DNA of 64,000 nucleotides. Origin: Megaustenia siamemsis. Its lineage: Eukaryota; Mollusca; Gastropoda; Stylommatophora; Ariophantidae. Within the stretch, counting starts at the first letter, position 1; every line of letters starts with the position of its first letter. The stretch spans positions 11,971,436 to 12,035,435 of the forward strand of contig JAVIAB010000160.1 of the NCBI GenBank assembly GCA_032433765.1, in the 5' to 3' direction. The position numbers were made by a program, and so were the translations under genes. The notes under the pieces are model-generated. The model was not told the DNA's origin. It searched no databases and saw nothing but the letters and a program-made list of their open reading frames with translations. Below are positions 25,501-32,093 of the stretch, piece by piece.

Positions 25501-28500
25501 TAATATACCCTGGTACCCATTTCTGCCAACGGCTGGGTCGACCGTGGGGTATTTTTTATTTTTTTTTTTCTAACCACGAGTACAATTCACACTGCTCCCA
25601 GCGGGAATTGAACACGGGTTGTCCGAACGTCGGTAGTCTAGTCGGGTGGTTTTCCCAACTAGGCTACCGAGGCCCCGTTAAATAAATAAATAGCTAGCAG
25701 CTTAAACTAGACATTAAATAAATAAATAGCTAGCAGCTTAAACTAGACATTAAATAAATAAATAGCTAGCAGCTTAAACCAGATGGTATTTATTAGGAGT
25801 TTCTCCAGGTGCCAGTTAGGGTTAATCCTATCATATATATATATATATGAGATCATATACTGATGCTTATGGTAGACATGCATTGGTGAAACAGGTTTAT
25901 GTTTAGGTACACCTGTAGTTGTCCATTTGTATTCCCTCTGGCATTTCAGGAGTCTTTTCTTGAAATAGTTTTGATAACTTTTCTTGTTTCTTCTATTGCT
26001 ACTGTATGATGTCTCATTTTGAGTGATTTCAAATTATAGACATTAGGTGACTCTGGTCACCATTTAGATGTCTTCTTAATTTTAAAGATTTGTCTTATTT
26101 TGTTTGTTTTCTCCCAGTTGAAGACCTGGTGAAAATGTTCATCTTTGTTTTGTCTTGTTTTGCAAAGCTGAAGTATCACAGTTTTTATCTTTTATTGTTA
26201 ATTTTGTGGGCACTTTGTATTTTTATAATCAATGTCTGCTACAATAATAGATGAAATATTTTGTAAACAAATTCTGTCTGTGGATGTTTACCTCAGTTGA
26301 CAGGTGAACTTCAGATAACTCCATAGTGCTCCGATCCCCTTCTCAGCGTGTAGCACCCTCAATACATGTAGAGAAAGCACAAAAGATGGTTTCAGATCTG
26401 ATACATGAACTCATAGATCTGGTGAAGACCGTGGGTAGATCTCTTTACTCAGGCAGTGGCCATATTTGGCCTACTCTTTTTGATTTTTAACTGCCAGGTT
26501 TCTTTAATGTACACATGGGAATTCCTGTTTTTACCTTTATCCAAGAGGAATAGACATGAAATCTCATGACTCAGACACTGATGTTGGGTAAGACCAAGAT
26601 AAACTCTTGTATTTAAACAAATTCCTATTGCCTTTGGTAGGATTTGACTCTGGAAACCTATCTGTGCACACATCCACACATGAGGATATGCGCTTACATT
26701 AGTTATAGCTATGTTAGTCTGAGCAAAATACATTAGTTATAGCTATGTTAGTCTGAGCAAAATACATTAGTTATAGCTATGTTAGTCTGAGAAAAATATA
26801 TTAGTTATAGCTATGTTAGTCTGAGAAAAATACATTAGTTATTGCTATGTTAGTCTGAGCAAAATACATTAGTTATTGCTATGTTAGTCTGAGAAAATAC
26901 ATTAGTTATTGCTATGTTAGTCTGAGCAAATACATTAGTTATAGCTATGTTAGTCTGAGCAAAATACATTAGTTATAGCTATGTTAGTCTGAGCAAAATA
27001 CATTAGTTATAGCTATGTTAGTCTGAGAAAAATATATTAGTTATAGCTATGTTAGTCTGAGAAAAATACATTAGTTATTGCTATGTTAGTCTGAGAAAAA
27101 TACATTAGTTATTGCTATGTTAGTCTGAGCAAAATACATTAGTTATTGCTATGTGAGTCTGAGAAAAATACATTAGTTATAGCTATGTTAGTCTGAGAAA
27201 AATACATTAGTTATAGCTATGTTAGTCTGAGCAAAATACATTAGTTATAGCTATGTTAGTCTGAGCAAAATACATTAGTTATAGCTATGTTAGTCTGAGC
27301 AAAATACATTAGTTGTAGCTATGTTAGTCTGAGAAAAATATATTAGTTATAGCTATGTTAGTCTGAGAAAAATACATTAGTTATTGCTATGTTAGTCTGA
27401 GAAAAATACATTAGTTATTGCTATGTTAGTCTGAGCAAAATACATTAGTTATTGCTATGTGAGTCTGAGAAAATACATTAGTTATTGCTATGTTAGTCTG
27501 AGCAAAATACATTAGTTATAGCTATGTTAGTCTGAGCAAAATACATTAGTTATTGCTATGTTAGTCTGAGAAAAATACATTAGTTATAGCTATGTTAGTC
27601 TGAGCAAAATACATTAGTTATAGCTATGTTAGTCTGAGCAAAACAACAGTAGACATCAGTTCCTTTCTGAGATTGAACAACTCGCCCAAAACTGAGTCAT
27701 GTGGTGAGATACAAAGCGGGTCCTGTGTAAGGTTGGATGCTTGATAACAAAGATCACCAGACACAAGAGTCTAGAATTTCTGCCCTATGTGCCGTCTAAA
27801 AGACAGATAGATAGAGCAATATTAGCATAGTGATAACCAGTGATAAGTAACCTGGTTGAAAAAATGAGTACCTGGCTTGATGAGTTGGAGAAAGAATTTT
27901 ACCCTCCCCTACCTCTCCTTCTCTAAATGCCTAGTATGTATTCCCCACATGCCTAGTATGCAATGCCTAAATGCCTATTATATATTCCCCAAATGCCTAG
28001 TATGTATTGCCAAAATGCCTATTATGTATTCCCCAAATGCCTAGTATGTATTGCCCAGATGCCTAGTGTGTATTGCCCAAATGCCTAGTATGTATTGCCA
28101 AAATGCCTATTATGTATTCCCCAAATGCCTATTATGTATTCCCCAAATGCCTAGTATGTATTGCCAAATGCCTATTATGTATTCCCCAAATGCCTAGTAT
28201 GTATTGCCAAAATGCCTATTATGTATTCCCCAAATGCCTATTATGTATTCCCCAAATGCCTAGTATGTATTGCCAAAATGCCTAGTATGTATTACCCAAA
28301 TGCCTAGTATGCATTGATGTATTGCCCAAATGCCTAGTATGTATTGCCCAAGTGCCTAGTATGTATTGCACAAATGCCTAGTATGTATTCCCTAAATGCC
28401 TAGTACCTAGTATGTATTGCCCAAATGGCTAGTATGCATTGATGTATTGCCAAAATGCCTATTATGTATTGCCCAGATGCCTAGTATGTATTGCCCAAGT

Positions 28501-29963
28501 GCCTAGTATGTATTGCACAAATACCTATTATGTATTCCCCAAATGGCTAGTATGTATTCCCTAAATGCCTAGTACCTAGTATGTATTGCCCAAATGGCTA
28601 GTATGTATTCCCTAAATGCCTAGTACCTAGTATGTATTGCCCAAATGGCTAGTATGTATTGCCCAAATGGCTAGTATGTATTGCCCAAATGGCTAGTATG
28701 TATTGCCCAAATGGCTAGTATGTATTGCCCAAATACCTAGTATGTATTGCCCAAATGGCTAGTATGTATTGCTCAAATGGCTAGTATGTATTCCCTAAAT
28801 GCCTTGTACCTAGTATGTATTGCCCAAATGGCTAGTATGTATTCCCTAAATGCCTAGTACCTAGTATGTATTGCCCAAATACCTAGTAGGTATTGCAATA
28901 TTATGGGATATCCTATTATTTTGTTTAGTGTACTGATCTGGAAAAGCTCTTATACATTATGTTTGTTTTTCATTTGATTGTGGTGATCAGTTAAATAACA
29001 GCATCAACCTACCTTTATGTAATAATGAATTTGGTTGTAAAGTTTCATGCTGTTGTATTATTGCTCTTAATCTCATGCTGTTGTATTATTGCTCTTAATC
29101 TCATGCTGTTGTATTATTGCTCTTAATCTCATGCTGTTGTATTATTGCTCTTAATCTCATGCTGTTGTATTATTGCTCTTAATCTCATGCTGTTGTATTA
29201 TTGCTCTTAATCTCATGCTGTTGTATTATTGCTCTTAATCTCATGCTGTTGTATTATTGCTCTTAATCTCATGCTGTTGTATTATTGCTCTTAATCTCAT
29301 GCTGTTGCATTATTGCTCTAATCTCATGCTGTTGTATTATTGCTCTTAATCTCATGCTGTTGCATTATTGCTCTTAATCTCATGCTGTTGTATTATTGCT
29401 TTTAATCTCATGCTGTTGTATTATTGCTCTTAATCTCATGCTGTTGCATTATTGCTCTTAATCTCATGCTGTTGTATTATTGCTCTTAATCTCATGCTGT
29501 TGTATTATTGCTCTTAATCTCATGCTGTTGTATTATTGCTCTTAATCTCATGCTGTTGTATTATTGCTCTTAATCTCATGCTGTTGTATTATTGCTCTTA
29601 ATCTCATGCTGTTGAATTATTGCTCTTAATCTCATGCTGTTGTATTATTGCTCTTAATCTCATGCTGTTGTATTATTGCTCTTAATCTCATGCTGTTGAA
29701 TTATTGCTCTTAATCTCATGCTGTTGTATTATTGCTCTTAATCTCATGCTGTTGCATTATTGCTCTTAATCTCATGCTGTTGTATTATTGCTCTTAATCT
29801 CATGCTGTTGCATTATTGCTCTTAATCTCATGCTGTTGTATTATTGCTCTTAATCTCATGCTGTTGTATTATTGCTCTTAATCTCATGCTTAATTTTTCA
29901 ACATTGTTCTCATCCTTGCAGCGACATGAAATGGACACAAGCCGGAGGAAGTTTCACCTCTGA
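7422..29963 (+). CDS. RPF1: Ribosome production factor 1 (Brix-domain protein), nine coding exons
   Basis: RPF1 acts in the nucleolus in early 60S subunit assembly and in processing of 25S/28S pre-rRNA; in yeast it works with Mak16. Joined exons: 7422-7508, 13256-13312, 15507-15587, 16016-16111, 20199-20352, 21698-21780, 22782-22960, 23993-24119, 29922-29963. All introns are GT/AG and phases match, giving 301 residues (yeast about 295, human about 349; the human N-terminus is longer). Residues 1-57 are Lys/Arg/Glu-rich and probably nucleolar-targeting. The Brix domain runs about 96-285: [11 protein letters not shown] (95-105), [48 protein letters not shown] (159-175), NFGTRLG...[24 protein letters not shown] (233-246), [16 protein letters not shown] (259-274). 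The C-terminus [13 protein letters not shown] is the family signature. The start ATG at 7422 has A at -3 and an in-frame stop at 7401. Identification is from remembered family motifs. No inactivating change seen. Confidence 0.95.
7840..7895 (+). mobile_element. LINE-A 3' tail fragment in intron 1
   Basis: The sequence CTGCCCTATGTGTCATC, then GGCTCGAAAAGACAATAGATAGATAGA, is the characteristic LINE-A 3' end with its GATA-type tail. Confidence 0.6.
7913..9487 (-). mobile_element. Element Y, long copy (1575 bp retroposon-like repeat)
   Basis: It is flanked by identical 11 bp repeats GTAAGTTAATT (7902-7912 and 9488-9498). All three flanked copies share the left end, while the right end varies (also 13508-13949 and 24467-24755). 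I therefore read it as a minus-strand retroposon with its 3' end on the left, where copies carry a variable ATTGGTT-type tail, and 5' truncation on the right. The inferred 5' end starts ATGGACTTCCGGTTCCAAGA and continues TGGCGGAATGG, combining ETS-like and YY1-like motifs. A related motif pair recurs internally near 8334-8358. No RT ORF is present. On the plus strand a 68-codon ORF (7913-8119) ends in the basic stretch [10 protein letters not shown]. Confidence 0.65.
9603..10212 (-). mobile_element. LINE-A, 5'-truncated copy in RPF1 intron 1
   Basis: A clean 610 bp insertion with the perfect 11 bp target duplication ATTACAGCAAT at 9592-9602 and 10213-10223. The 3' end on the left has the ATCTATCTATCTATTGACC tail. 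The coding part (10050-9838) reads [20 protein letters not shown], then [20 protein letters not shown]. It is a good reference for the 3' third of LINE-A. Confidence 0.85.
10268..10350 (-). mobile_element. LINE-F 3' fragment
   Basis: It matches 52235-52310 (CTACCTTTCAGCTCCCAGTG, then CAACAAACACTTTCCAAGC). Only the 3' terminus is present. Confidence 0.5.
10351..10837. other. Intron 1 sequence, nothing recognised
   Basis: AT-rich, with no motif or repeat that I can place. Confidence 0.4.
10838..11492 (+). mobile_element. LINE-C, 5'-truncated copy in RPF1 intron 1
   Basis: The plus strand encodes the RT tail region in broken frames: [20 protein letters not shown] (10944 on), [20 protein letters not shown], then the RRMLKVPWTAK-like and [13 protein letters not shown] blocks. 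It ends ATCGGTATGGCACATGATGATG, the family tail. Stops and frameshifts make it inactive. Confidence 0.75.
11640..12360 (+). mobile_element. LINE-B RNase H and 3' end, degraded, in intron 1
   Basis: The plus strand aligns with the minus-strand copy at 1766-2625: [20 protein letters not shown] and [20 protein letters not shown] (11864-12067), then [20 protein letters not shown] and [14 protein letters not shown] (12122 on). In the terminal motif a Cys of the zinc-knuckle-like CxxC...C has been lost. It ends near AATCATGATCACAGAAG. Confidence 0.75.
12361..13079. other. Intron 1 sequence, nothing recognised
   Basis: There is a 95-codon ORF at 12451-12738, but it has no recognisable family motif or splice context. 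I do not call it a gene. Confidence 0.4.
13080..13186. repeat. 52 bp direct duplication
   Basis: Two nearly identical copies of a 52 bp unit beginning ATTCATCAACTATTAACTAA, just upstream of RPF1 exon 2. Confidence 0.8.
13256..13312 (+). CDS. RPF1: RPF1 coding exon 2
   Basis: The acceptor is TTTTCAG, the donor AAG|GTAGTT, phase 0 on both sides. It encodes residues 30-48 ([19 protein letters not shown]), a charged coiled-coil-like or nuclear-targeting stretch ending in the conserved GDK. Confidence 0.9.
13508..13949 (-). mobile_element. Element Y, 442 bp copy in RPF1 intron 2
   Basis: Perfect 11 bp flanking repeats TGTATATAATT at 13497-13507 and 13950-13960. It shares its left end with the copies at 7913 and 24467. 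It stops near the position where the internal ETS/YY1-like block of the long copy begins. On the plus strand a short ORF starts [20 protein letters not shown]. Confidence 0.75.
13961..14525. other. Intron 2 sequence, nothing recognised
   Basis: AT-rich intronic sequence. The short ORF on the minus strand (14202-14005) has no recognisable motif. Confidence 0.4.
14526..14858 (+). mobile_element. SINE-2, tRNA-derived, in RPF1 intron 2
   Basis: It begins GGGGCCTCGGTAGCCTAGTT (A box TAGCCTAGTTGG), with the B box GTTCAATTCCC about 45 bases later. The core TCAACCCAGCCGTTGGCAG leads to GGTACC and GGGAAGGTGAGG, and the end is GTTCAAGTCATGTACTTTAC. Flanking AGAGAGAAAA-like repeats are probably the target duplication. 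Sister copies lie at 25341-25676 and 40805-41117. Confidence 0.85.
15193..15345 (+). mobile_element. SINE-1, divergent copy in intron 2
   Basis: TAGTGTAGCAGCTAGTGAAC is a decayed A box. The core TTCACCCAGCCTTAAATGAA is readable. The 3' part is missing. Confidence 0.55.
15507..15587 (+). CDS. RPF1: RPF1 coding exon 3
   Basis: The acceptor is TATTCAG, the donor GAA|GTAAGC, phase 0. Residues 49-75: the [12 protein letters not shown] block followed by [13 protein letters not shown], corresponding to the APPK.PKTI.N.R..DETTVDP region of the family. Confidence 0.93.
15588..16015. other. RPF1: RPF1 intron 3 (shortest intron)
   Basis: 428 bp, AT-rich, with no repeat I can identify. The acceptor is ambiguous: CTCAG|TTGCAG or six bases further on at TTGCAG|ATA, both in phase 0. 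Confidence 0.7.
16016..16111 (+). CDS. RPF1: RPF1 coding exon 4
   Basis: Residues 76-107. [20 protein letters not shown] leads into SDRPKK, the start of the Brix domain. The donor is AAG|GTTTGA. With the alternative acceptor at 16021/16022 the protein loses two residues (LQ). Confidence 0.92.
16195..16835 (+). mobile_element. LINE-B-like fragment, heavily degraded, in intron 4
   Basis: The right end (16690-16835) matches the LINE-B 3' end: CACCTCCCTGGAAGA-AAACTATATGGGG, then CTGACTTCATGAGCGAGTCT, GGAATCCTACTCTGATTGAG and a GAGA tail. The left part keeps only scattered coding resemblance. Confidence 0.55.
16860..17395 (-). mobile_element. LINE-A-related fragment in intron 4
   Basis: Minus strand 17153-16863 encodes [20 protein letters not shown] and [20 protein letters not shown]. 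This is the [11 protein letters not shown]...NRDKWRD tail of an A-type ORF2, though clearly a different subfamily. The upstream part continues to about 17395. Confidence 0.6.
17525..17760 (+). mobile_element. SINE-1, divergent copy in intron 4
   Basis: CCTCAGTGTTTAGTGTGCTC is an A-box-like block and GGTTTGATTCCC is the B box. Then TTCACCCAGCCTCTAAAATT-GAGTACC and the terminal GTCACTAACACCATATTC motif follow. Confidence 0.7.
17762..18000 (-). mobile_element. LINE-B 3' end fragment in intron 4
   Basis: The minus-strand 3' terminus is equivalent to 1770-1990: TTCTGTGATCATGGCTCATT, AGGATTCCGGACTATCTTAT, and the region encoding the CHC..TLDDM-type knuckle. Confidence 0.65.
18225..19262 (-). mobile_element. 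LINE-C, 5'-truncated RT pseudogene in intron 4
   Basis: Three minus-strand reading blocks in different frames. 19256-18870 carries [20 protein letters not shown], then [20 protein letters not shown] and the catalytic block [16 protein letters not shown]. 18885-18664 has [18 protein letters not shown]. 18667-18365 has [20 protein letters not shown] and [20 protein letters not shown]. The BovB/RTE-like WTA..SNE motif supports the RTE-type assignment. Frameshifts and missing 5' half make it inactive. Confidence 0.85.
19355..20025. repeat. R1 repeat copy 1 (about 650 bp, intron 4)
   Basis: A non-coding repeat sharing ordered blocks with 23005-23690 and 24335-25115: a TGTTACATTTAGG-like start, GCTACACAGCTGTGTGG, ATCATTTCCTGG, AATGAATTTCTTGAAAATT, AACATTCAG-GTCACTGGAAG and TATTTTGAGGTGGTAATTTT. 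I see it only inside RPF1 introns in this window. A G run lies at 19922-19934. Confidence 0.7.
19494..19611. repeat. 41 bp x 3 tandem repeat inside R1 copy 1
   Basis: Unit contains CATCGTGCCATGCCTACAG; nearly three copies. The other two R1 copies lack the expansion. Confidence 0.85.
20199..20352 (+). CDS. RPF1: RPF1 coding exon 5
   Basis: The acceptor is TTCCACAG, the donor CCA A|GTATCT, leaving phase 1. Residues 108-158 plus the first base of codon 159: the [20 protein letters not shown] and [12 protein letters not shown] cores of the Brix domain. Confidence 0.95.
20353..20927. other. RPF1: Intron 5, left part
   Basis: No element recognised apart from a small duplicated phrase AATGTAGTCTATGTGACAAG near 20417-20459. 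Confidence 0.4.
20928..21170 (-). mobile_element. SINE-1 copy in intron 5
   Basis: It carries the inverted SINE-1 layout: GTTAGTGACCATATTTTTCT, GGTACCCATTTTTAGAGACT, then the inverted B box GGGGATCAAATCC and the A-box region CACTAGCCACTGAGG. Confidence 0.75.
21171..21697. other. RPF1: Intron 5, right part
   Basis: AT-rich; I see no repeat. It ends in an unusually pyrimidine-poor acceptor (GACTAGTAAAG). Confidence 0.5.
21698..21780 (+). CDS. RPF1: RPF1 coding exon 6
   Basis: The acceptor GTAAAG|ATGG joins phase 1 and gives [20 protein letters not shown], which matches the NGL.L.HLP.GPTAHFK block that the family keeps. A second AG at 21724 (CCTGCCAG|ATGG) is also in phase and would drop nine residues. 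I chose the upstream site because the family has this segment. The donor is AAG|GTGATT. Confidence 0.9.
21934..22287. repeat. 37 bp minisatellite in intron 6
   Basis: About 9-10 copies of a 37-38 bp unit containing CTCTATCTTCAGATTACAG and TTAATCTTGTAGATTG. Confidence 0.9.
22288..22781. other. RPF1: Intron 6, right part
   Basis: AT-rich; nothing recognised. Confidence 0.5.
22782..22960 (+). CDS. RPF1: RPF1 coding exon 7
   Basis: The acceptor is ATTGCAG, the donor CATAG|GTGAGT (strong), phase 0 in and phase 2 out. Residues 187-245 and two bases of codon 246, including [19 protein letters not shown] and the near-invariant [17 protein letters not shown]. Confidence 0.96.
23005..23690. repeat. 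R1 repeat copy 2 (intron 7)
   Basis: It shares the ordered blocks listed for copy 1, including GCTACACAGCTTTATG, AATCATTTCCTGGCTTAGGT, AATGAATTTCTTGAAAATTG and GGTCACTGGAAG. No coding potential. Confidence 0.7.
23993..24119 (+). CDS. RPF1: RPF1 coding exon 8
   Basis: The acceptor is TTTGACAG, the donor AAG|GTAAAT. It completes R246 and encodes residues 247-288: [17 protein letters not shown], then [13 protein letters not shown], the end of the Brix domain. Confidence 0.96.
24335..25115. repeat. R1 repeat copy 3 (intron 8), split by element Y
   Basis: The R1 blocks are AATTACCATCACTTAAATGT, CACACAGCTGTGTG, then after the insertion ATGGACATTACCTGGCTTAG, TTCAGAGGTGTCCTGAAG and ATCGTAATCTAAGGTGAAAT. 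Element Y interrupts it at 24467-24755. Confidence 0.7.
24467..24755 (-). mobile_element. Element Y, 289 bp copy inside R1 copy 3
   Basis: Perfect 12 bp flanking repeats GTGTTCACATTA at 24455-24466 and 24756-24767. The left end TTGGTTATTGGTTATGG carries more of the ATTGGTT tail than the other copies. It is nearly identical to the left half of the 13508 copy, so both are recent. Confidence 0.8.
25112..25784. repeat. 36 bp minisatellite in intron 8, split by SINE-2
   Basis: Unit contains TAGCTAGCAGCTTAAACTAG and TAAATAAATAAA. Copies lie at 25112-25340 and 25677-25784, about nine in all. Confidence 0.9.
25341..25676 (-). mobile_element. SINE-2 inserted into the 36 bp array
   Basis: The inverted SINE-2 has GTACGAGACTTGAACCGGCG at the left and CTACCGAGGCCCC at the right. 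The B box is inverted as GGGAATTGAACACGGG. It is flanked by identical GTTAAATAAATAAA (25327-25340, 25677-25690), although the array itself makes this duplication ambiguous. Confidence 0.85.
25785..26339. other. RPF1: Intron 8 sequence
   Basis: Only a short AT dinucleotide run near 25832; nothing else recognised. Confidence 0.4.
26340..26692 (-). mobile_element. SINE-5-like repeat in intron 8
   Basis: It shares ordered blocks with 30890-31145: GGCAGTGGCCATATTTGGCC, TTTCTTTAATGTACACATG, a GAGGAATAGACATGAAATCT block and CTCAGACACTGATG. The tRNA-like head would be on the right, reading on the minus strand, but its boxes are weak. Confidence 0.45.
26693..27642. repeat. 34 bp minisatellite in intron 8
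   Basis: About 28 copies of a 34 bp unit (ACATTAGTTATAGCTATGTT then AGTCTGAGCAAAAT). GCAAAAT and GAAAAAT variants are arranged in blocks that repeat at higher order (for example 26693-27130 resembles 27230-27470). Confidence 0.95.
27655..27815 (+). mobile_element. LINE-A variant, 3' end, in intron 8
   Basis: The plus-strand 3' terminus CAGACACAAGAGTCTAGAAT, then CTGCCCTATGTGCCGTC and the AGACAGATAGATAGAG tail. It matches the inverse of 573-680. Confidence 0.6.
27925..28893. repeat. 22 bp minisatellite in intron 8
   Basis: Unit GCCTAGTATGTATTGCCCAA-AT with GCCTATTATGTATTCCCC variants. The right half is organised in a longer unit that adds GCCTAGTACCTAGTATG. Around 43 copies. Confidence 0.95.
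29044..29890. repeat. 28 bp minisatellite next to the last RPF1 exon
   Basis: About 30 very uniform copies of a 28 bp unit (TCATGCTGTTGTATTATTGC then TCTTAATC). It ends 31 bases before the exon 9 start, so the branch point and pyrimidine tract lie at or just past its edge. Confidence 0.97.
29922..29963 (+). CDS. RPF1: RPF1 coding exon 9 (terminal)
   Basis: The acceptor is TCCTTGCAG. It encodes [13 protein letters not shown] and TGA, the C-terminal signature of RPF1. The last 13 bases, including the stop, are duplicated immediately downstream (TTCACCTCTGACC twice). Confidence 0.96.
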   Translation, partial: RHEMDTSRRKFHL

Positions 29964-30029
29964 CCTTCACCTCTGACCTTCTATATTGTTTGATGCACTT
30001 GACTTGTGTGTGCTGTTTCTGATTTGTCC

Positions 30030-30035
30030 AATAAA
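30030..30035 (+). terminator. RPF1: RPF1 poly(A) signal
   Basis: AATAAA 67 bases after the stop codon, giving a very short 3' UTR. A 28 bp tandem array starts about 18 bases further on, so cleavage would fall at its edge. Confidence 0.7.
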
Positions 30036-30052
30036 AATGAGAAAAACTCATG

Positions 30053-30643
30053 TTAAAAACAGTTCTGTGTGAACATTAATATAAAAACAGTTCTGTGTGA
30101 ACATTAATATAAAAACAGTTCTGTGTGAACATTAATATAAAATCAGCTCTATGTGAACATTAATATAAAACAGTTCTGTGTGAACATTAATATAAAATCA
30201 GCTCTATGTGAACATTAATATAAAAACAGTTCTGTGTGAACATTAATATAAAAACAGTTCTGTGTGAACATTAATATAAAATCAGCTCTGTGTGAACATT
30301 AATATAAAATCAGCTCTATTTGAACATTAATATAAAATCAGCTCTATGTGAACATTAATATAAAATCAGCTCTATGTGAACATTAATATAAAAACAGTTC
30401 TGTGTGAACATTAATATAAAATCAGCTCTATGTGAACATTAATATAAAAACAGTTCTGTGTGAACATTAATATAAAATCAGCTCTGTGTGAACATTAATA
30501 TAAAATCAGCTCTATGTGAACATTAATATAAAAACAGTTCTGTGTGAACATTAATATAAAATCAGCTCTATGTGAACATTAATATAAAATCAGCTCTGTG
30601 TGAACATTAATATAAAATCAGCTCTGTGTGAACATTAATATAA
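30053..30643. repeat. 28 bp minisatellite after RPF1
   Basis: About 21 copies of a 28 bp unit: CTGTGTGAACATTAATATAA plus AAACAGTT or AATCAGCT variants. It is not similar in sequence to the 28 bp array before exon 9. Confidence 0.95.
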
Positions 30644-30889
30644 CAACAAAATTAATATTTTATTTAAAATTCTGTTGTTCATTTCTTGTTTATTATTGAA
30701 TTGGCAACCAGTTGACTTTTTGTTCTCCTTTTCACCAATTGCAGCAAATTGTATCTTGTGCTAAGTTTTCAGTTGTTAAGTGGACACGTATGCATTGTGT
30801 CACTAGTTCACGACAGAGCCGCGCTATCTACACCAATAGACTTGACACATCCACCCTTGGCATAGTTAAATCTGCTTGACAATTTTTGC

Positions 30890-31145
30890 TTGGGCAGCAG
30901 CCATTTTTTACTCTTTTTTAAAATACTTTTAATTGCTAAGGGTTCTTTAACGTGTTCATATGCATGCGGGGCCTCCTGTTTTTCGCTATTTTCTGAGAGA
31001 AATAAACATCGGATCTCATTACCCAGAGATCAGGGTGGGTAAAGAGCCACATGGAAAGCACAGATTCGAAGTGAAAAGTTCCCGTGGCCTGTCTAGAATT
31101 TTAACCCTGGACCTTACTGTACAGAAGCTAACATCCTACCTCAAG
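30890..31145 (-). mobile_element. SINE-5-like repeat
   Basis: Shares GGCAGCAGCCATTTTTTACT, TTCTTTAACGTGTTCATATG, GAGAGAAATAAACATCGGAT and ATTACCCAGAGATC with 26340-26692. On the minus strand the right end reads as a tRNA-like head with B box GGTCCAGGGTTAAAATTC. An 85-codon plus-strand ORF crosses it and is not called as a gene. Confidence 0.5.
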
Positions 31146-31849
31146 TCCCCTGACTTGATAATAATTGACACTGTGAGGAAACTGAGAAACCAAAACACAG
31201 AAAATCTCAAAATGTGAATTTTCATCATTGCACCCAATCAACCAAGGGAAATCACTCATTATTTGGGCGCATTACTCTTCCTCATCAATTATACATCACA
31301 GCTGTTTGTCATTGATACTTTAGTTGATCTGTTTATTTGTGTTTTTTCCATGAAGGTAGAATACACATGATTATTTTATTATACAGATACAAATATTATC
31401 TTCAAATTTGTAATCTTTTATGGTCAAATTGAATACCGTTTCACCAGGAGCACTCAAATTTGCCAATCTGTGATCTCTGTGTTTTGAGCATTTACTTCTA
31501 AAATATAATACATCATCATCAGTACCATGCCTGCTGAGTAGGCGATCAAGTCTCATATAATTCATACATAAATATTTACTATACCAAAAGAAATGTTACA
31601 TTTTGTGTCTGATATCACGATTTGACATGACTTTCATAAAATATCAGATTTAAGAATGGGTGGAATGTACTTTGCACAGGAGTTTACATCTATTTAAAAT
31701 ACTTACAAATTTCCAAGATTGAATTAAAATGCTAATTTGAAATAAAAACAAACAGTTGTGACATACACACACAGGACATCCAGACACTGTAACACCTTCA
31801 GATATAATACTTGTCTCTTGTTTATGAAATGTCCATTTTGAAATTATCA
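31146..31849. other. Intergenic sequence with a small LINE-C scrap
   Basis: 31507-31550 (CATCATCATCAGTACCATGC and GAGTAGGCGATCA) resembles the inverted LINE-C 3' terminus. Nothing else is recognised. Confidence 0.4.
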
Positions 31850-31965
31850 ATCAACCACTAATATCTTCAATAATCAAGAAAGACGATGACCATATGTTAG
31901 ACATGTGATGAGGAGAGATAATAACTGAATAACAAAGAGGAACATTGATTCACGGTAGGGTCGGA
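31850..31965 (+). mobile_element. LINE-A fragment
   Basis: CAATCAACCACTAATATCTT and GACATGTGATGAGGAGAGAT match the region encoding NQPLISSVI...[10 protein letters not shown], with truncated ends. Confidence 0.6.
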
Positions 31966-32093
31966 GTTTTTTTTAAACATCTTTGGGTGTGAAAGAGAAA
32001 CTCTGACATGTATAATTTGTGAAGACTGTGCTGGGCATGTAACCTTTATTCCCAGTCCCATGGTTAACCACTCAAACCCAGAAATAGATCATC

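Noticed and set aside
29044..29890. CRISPR-like regular repeat
   Set aside because: Head-to-tail tandem units without spacers, in a eukaryotic intron. The other arrays are the same.
30960..31217. An 85-codon plus-strand ORF downstream of RPF1
   Set aside because: It overlaps a SINE-5-like repeat that also occurs in RPF1 intron 8 without this ORF.
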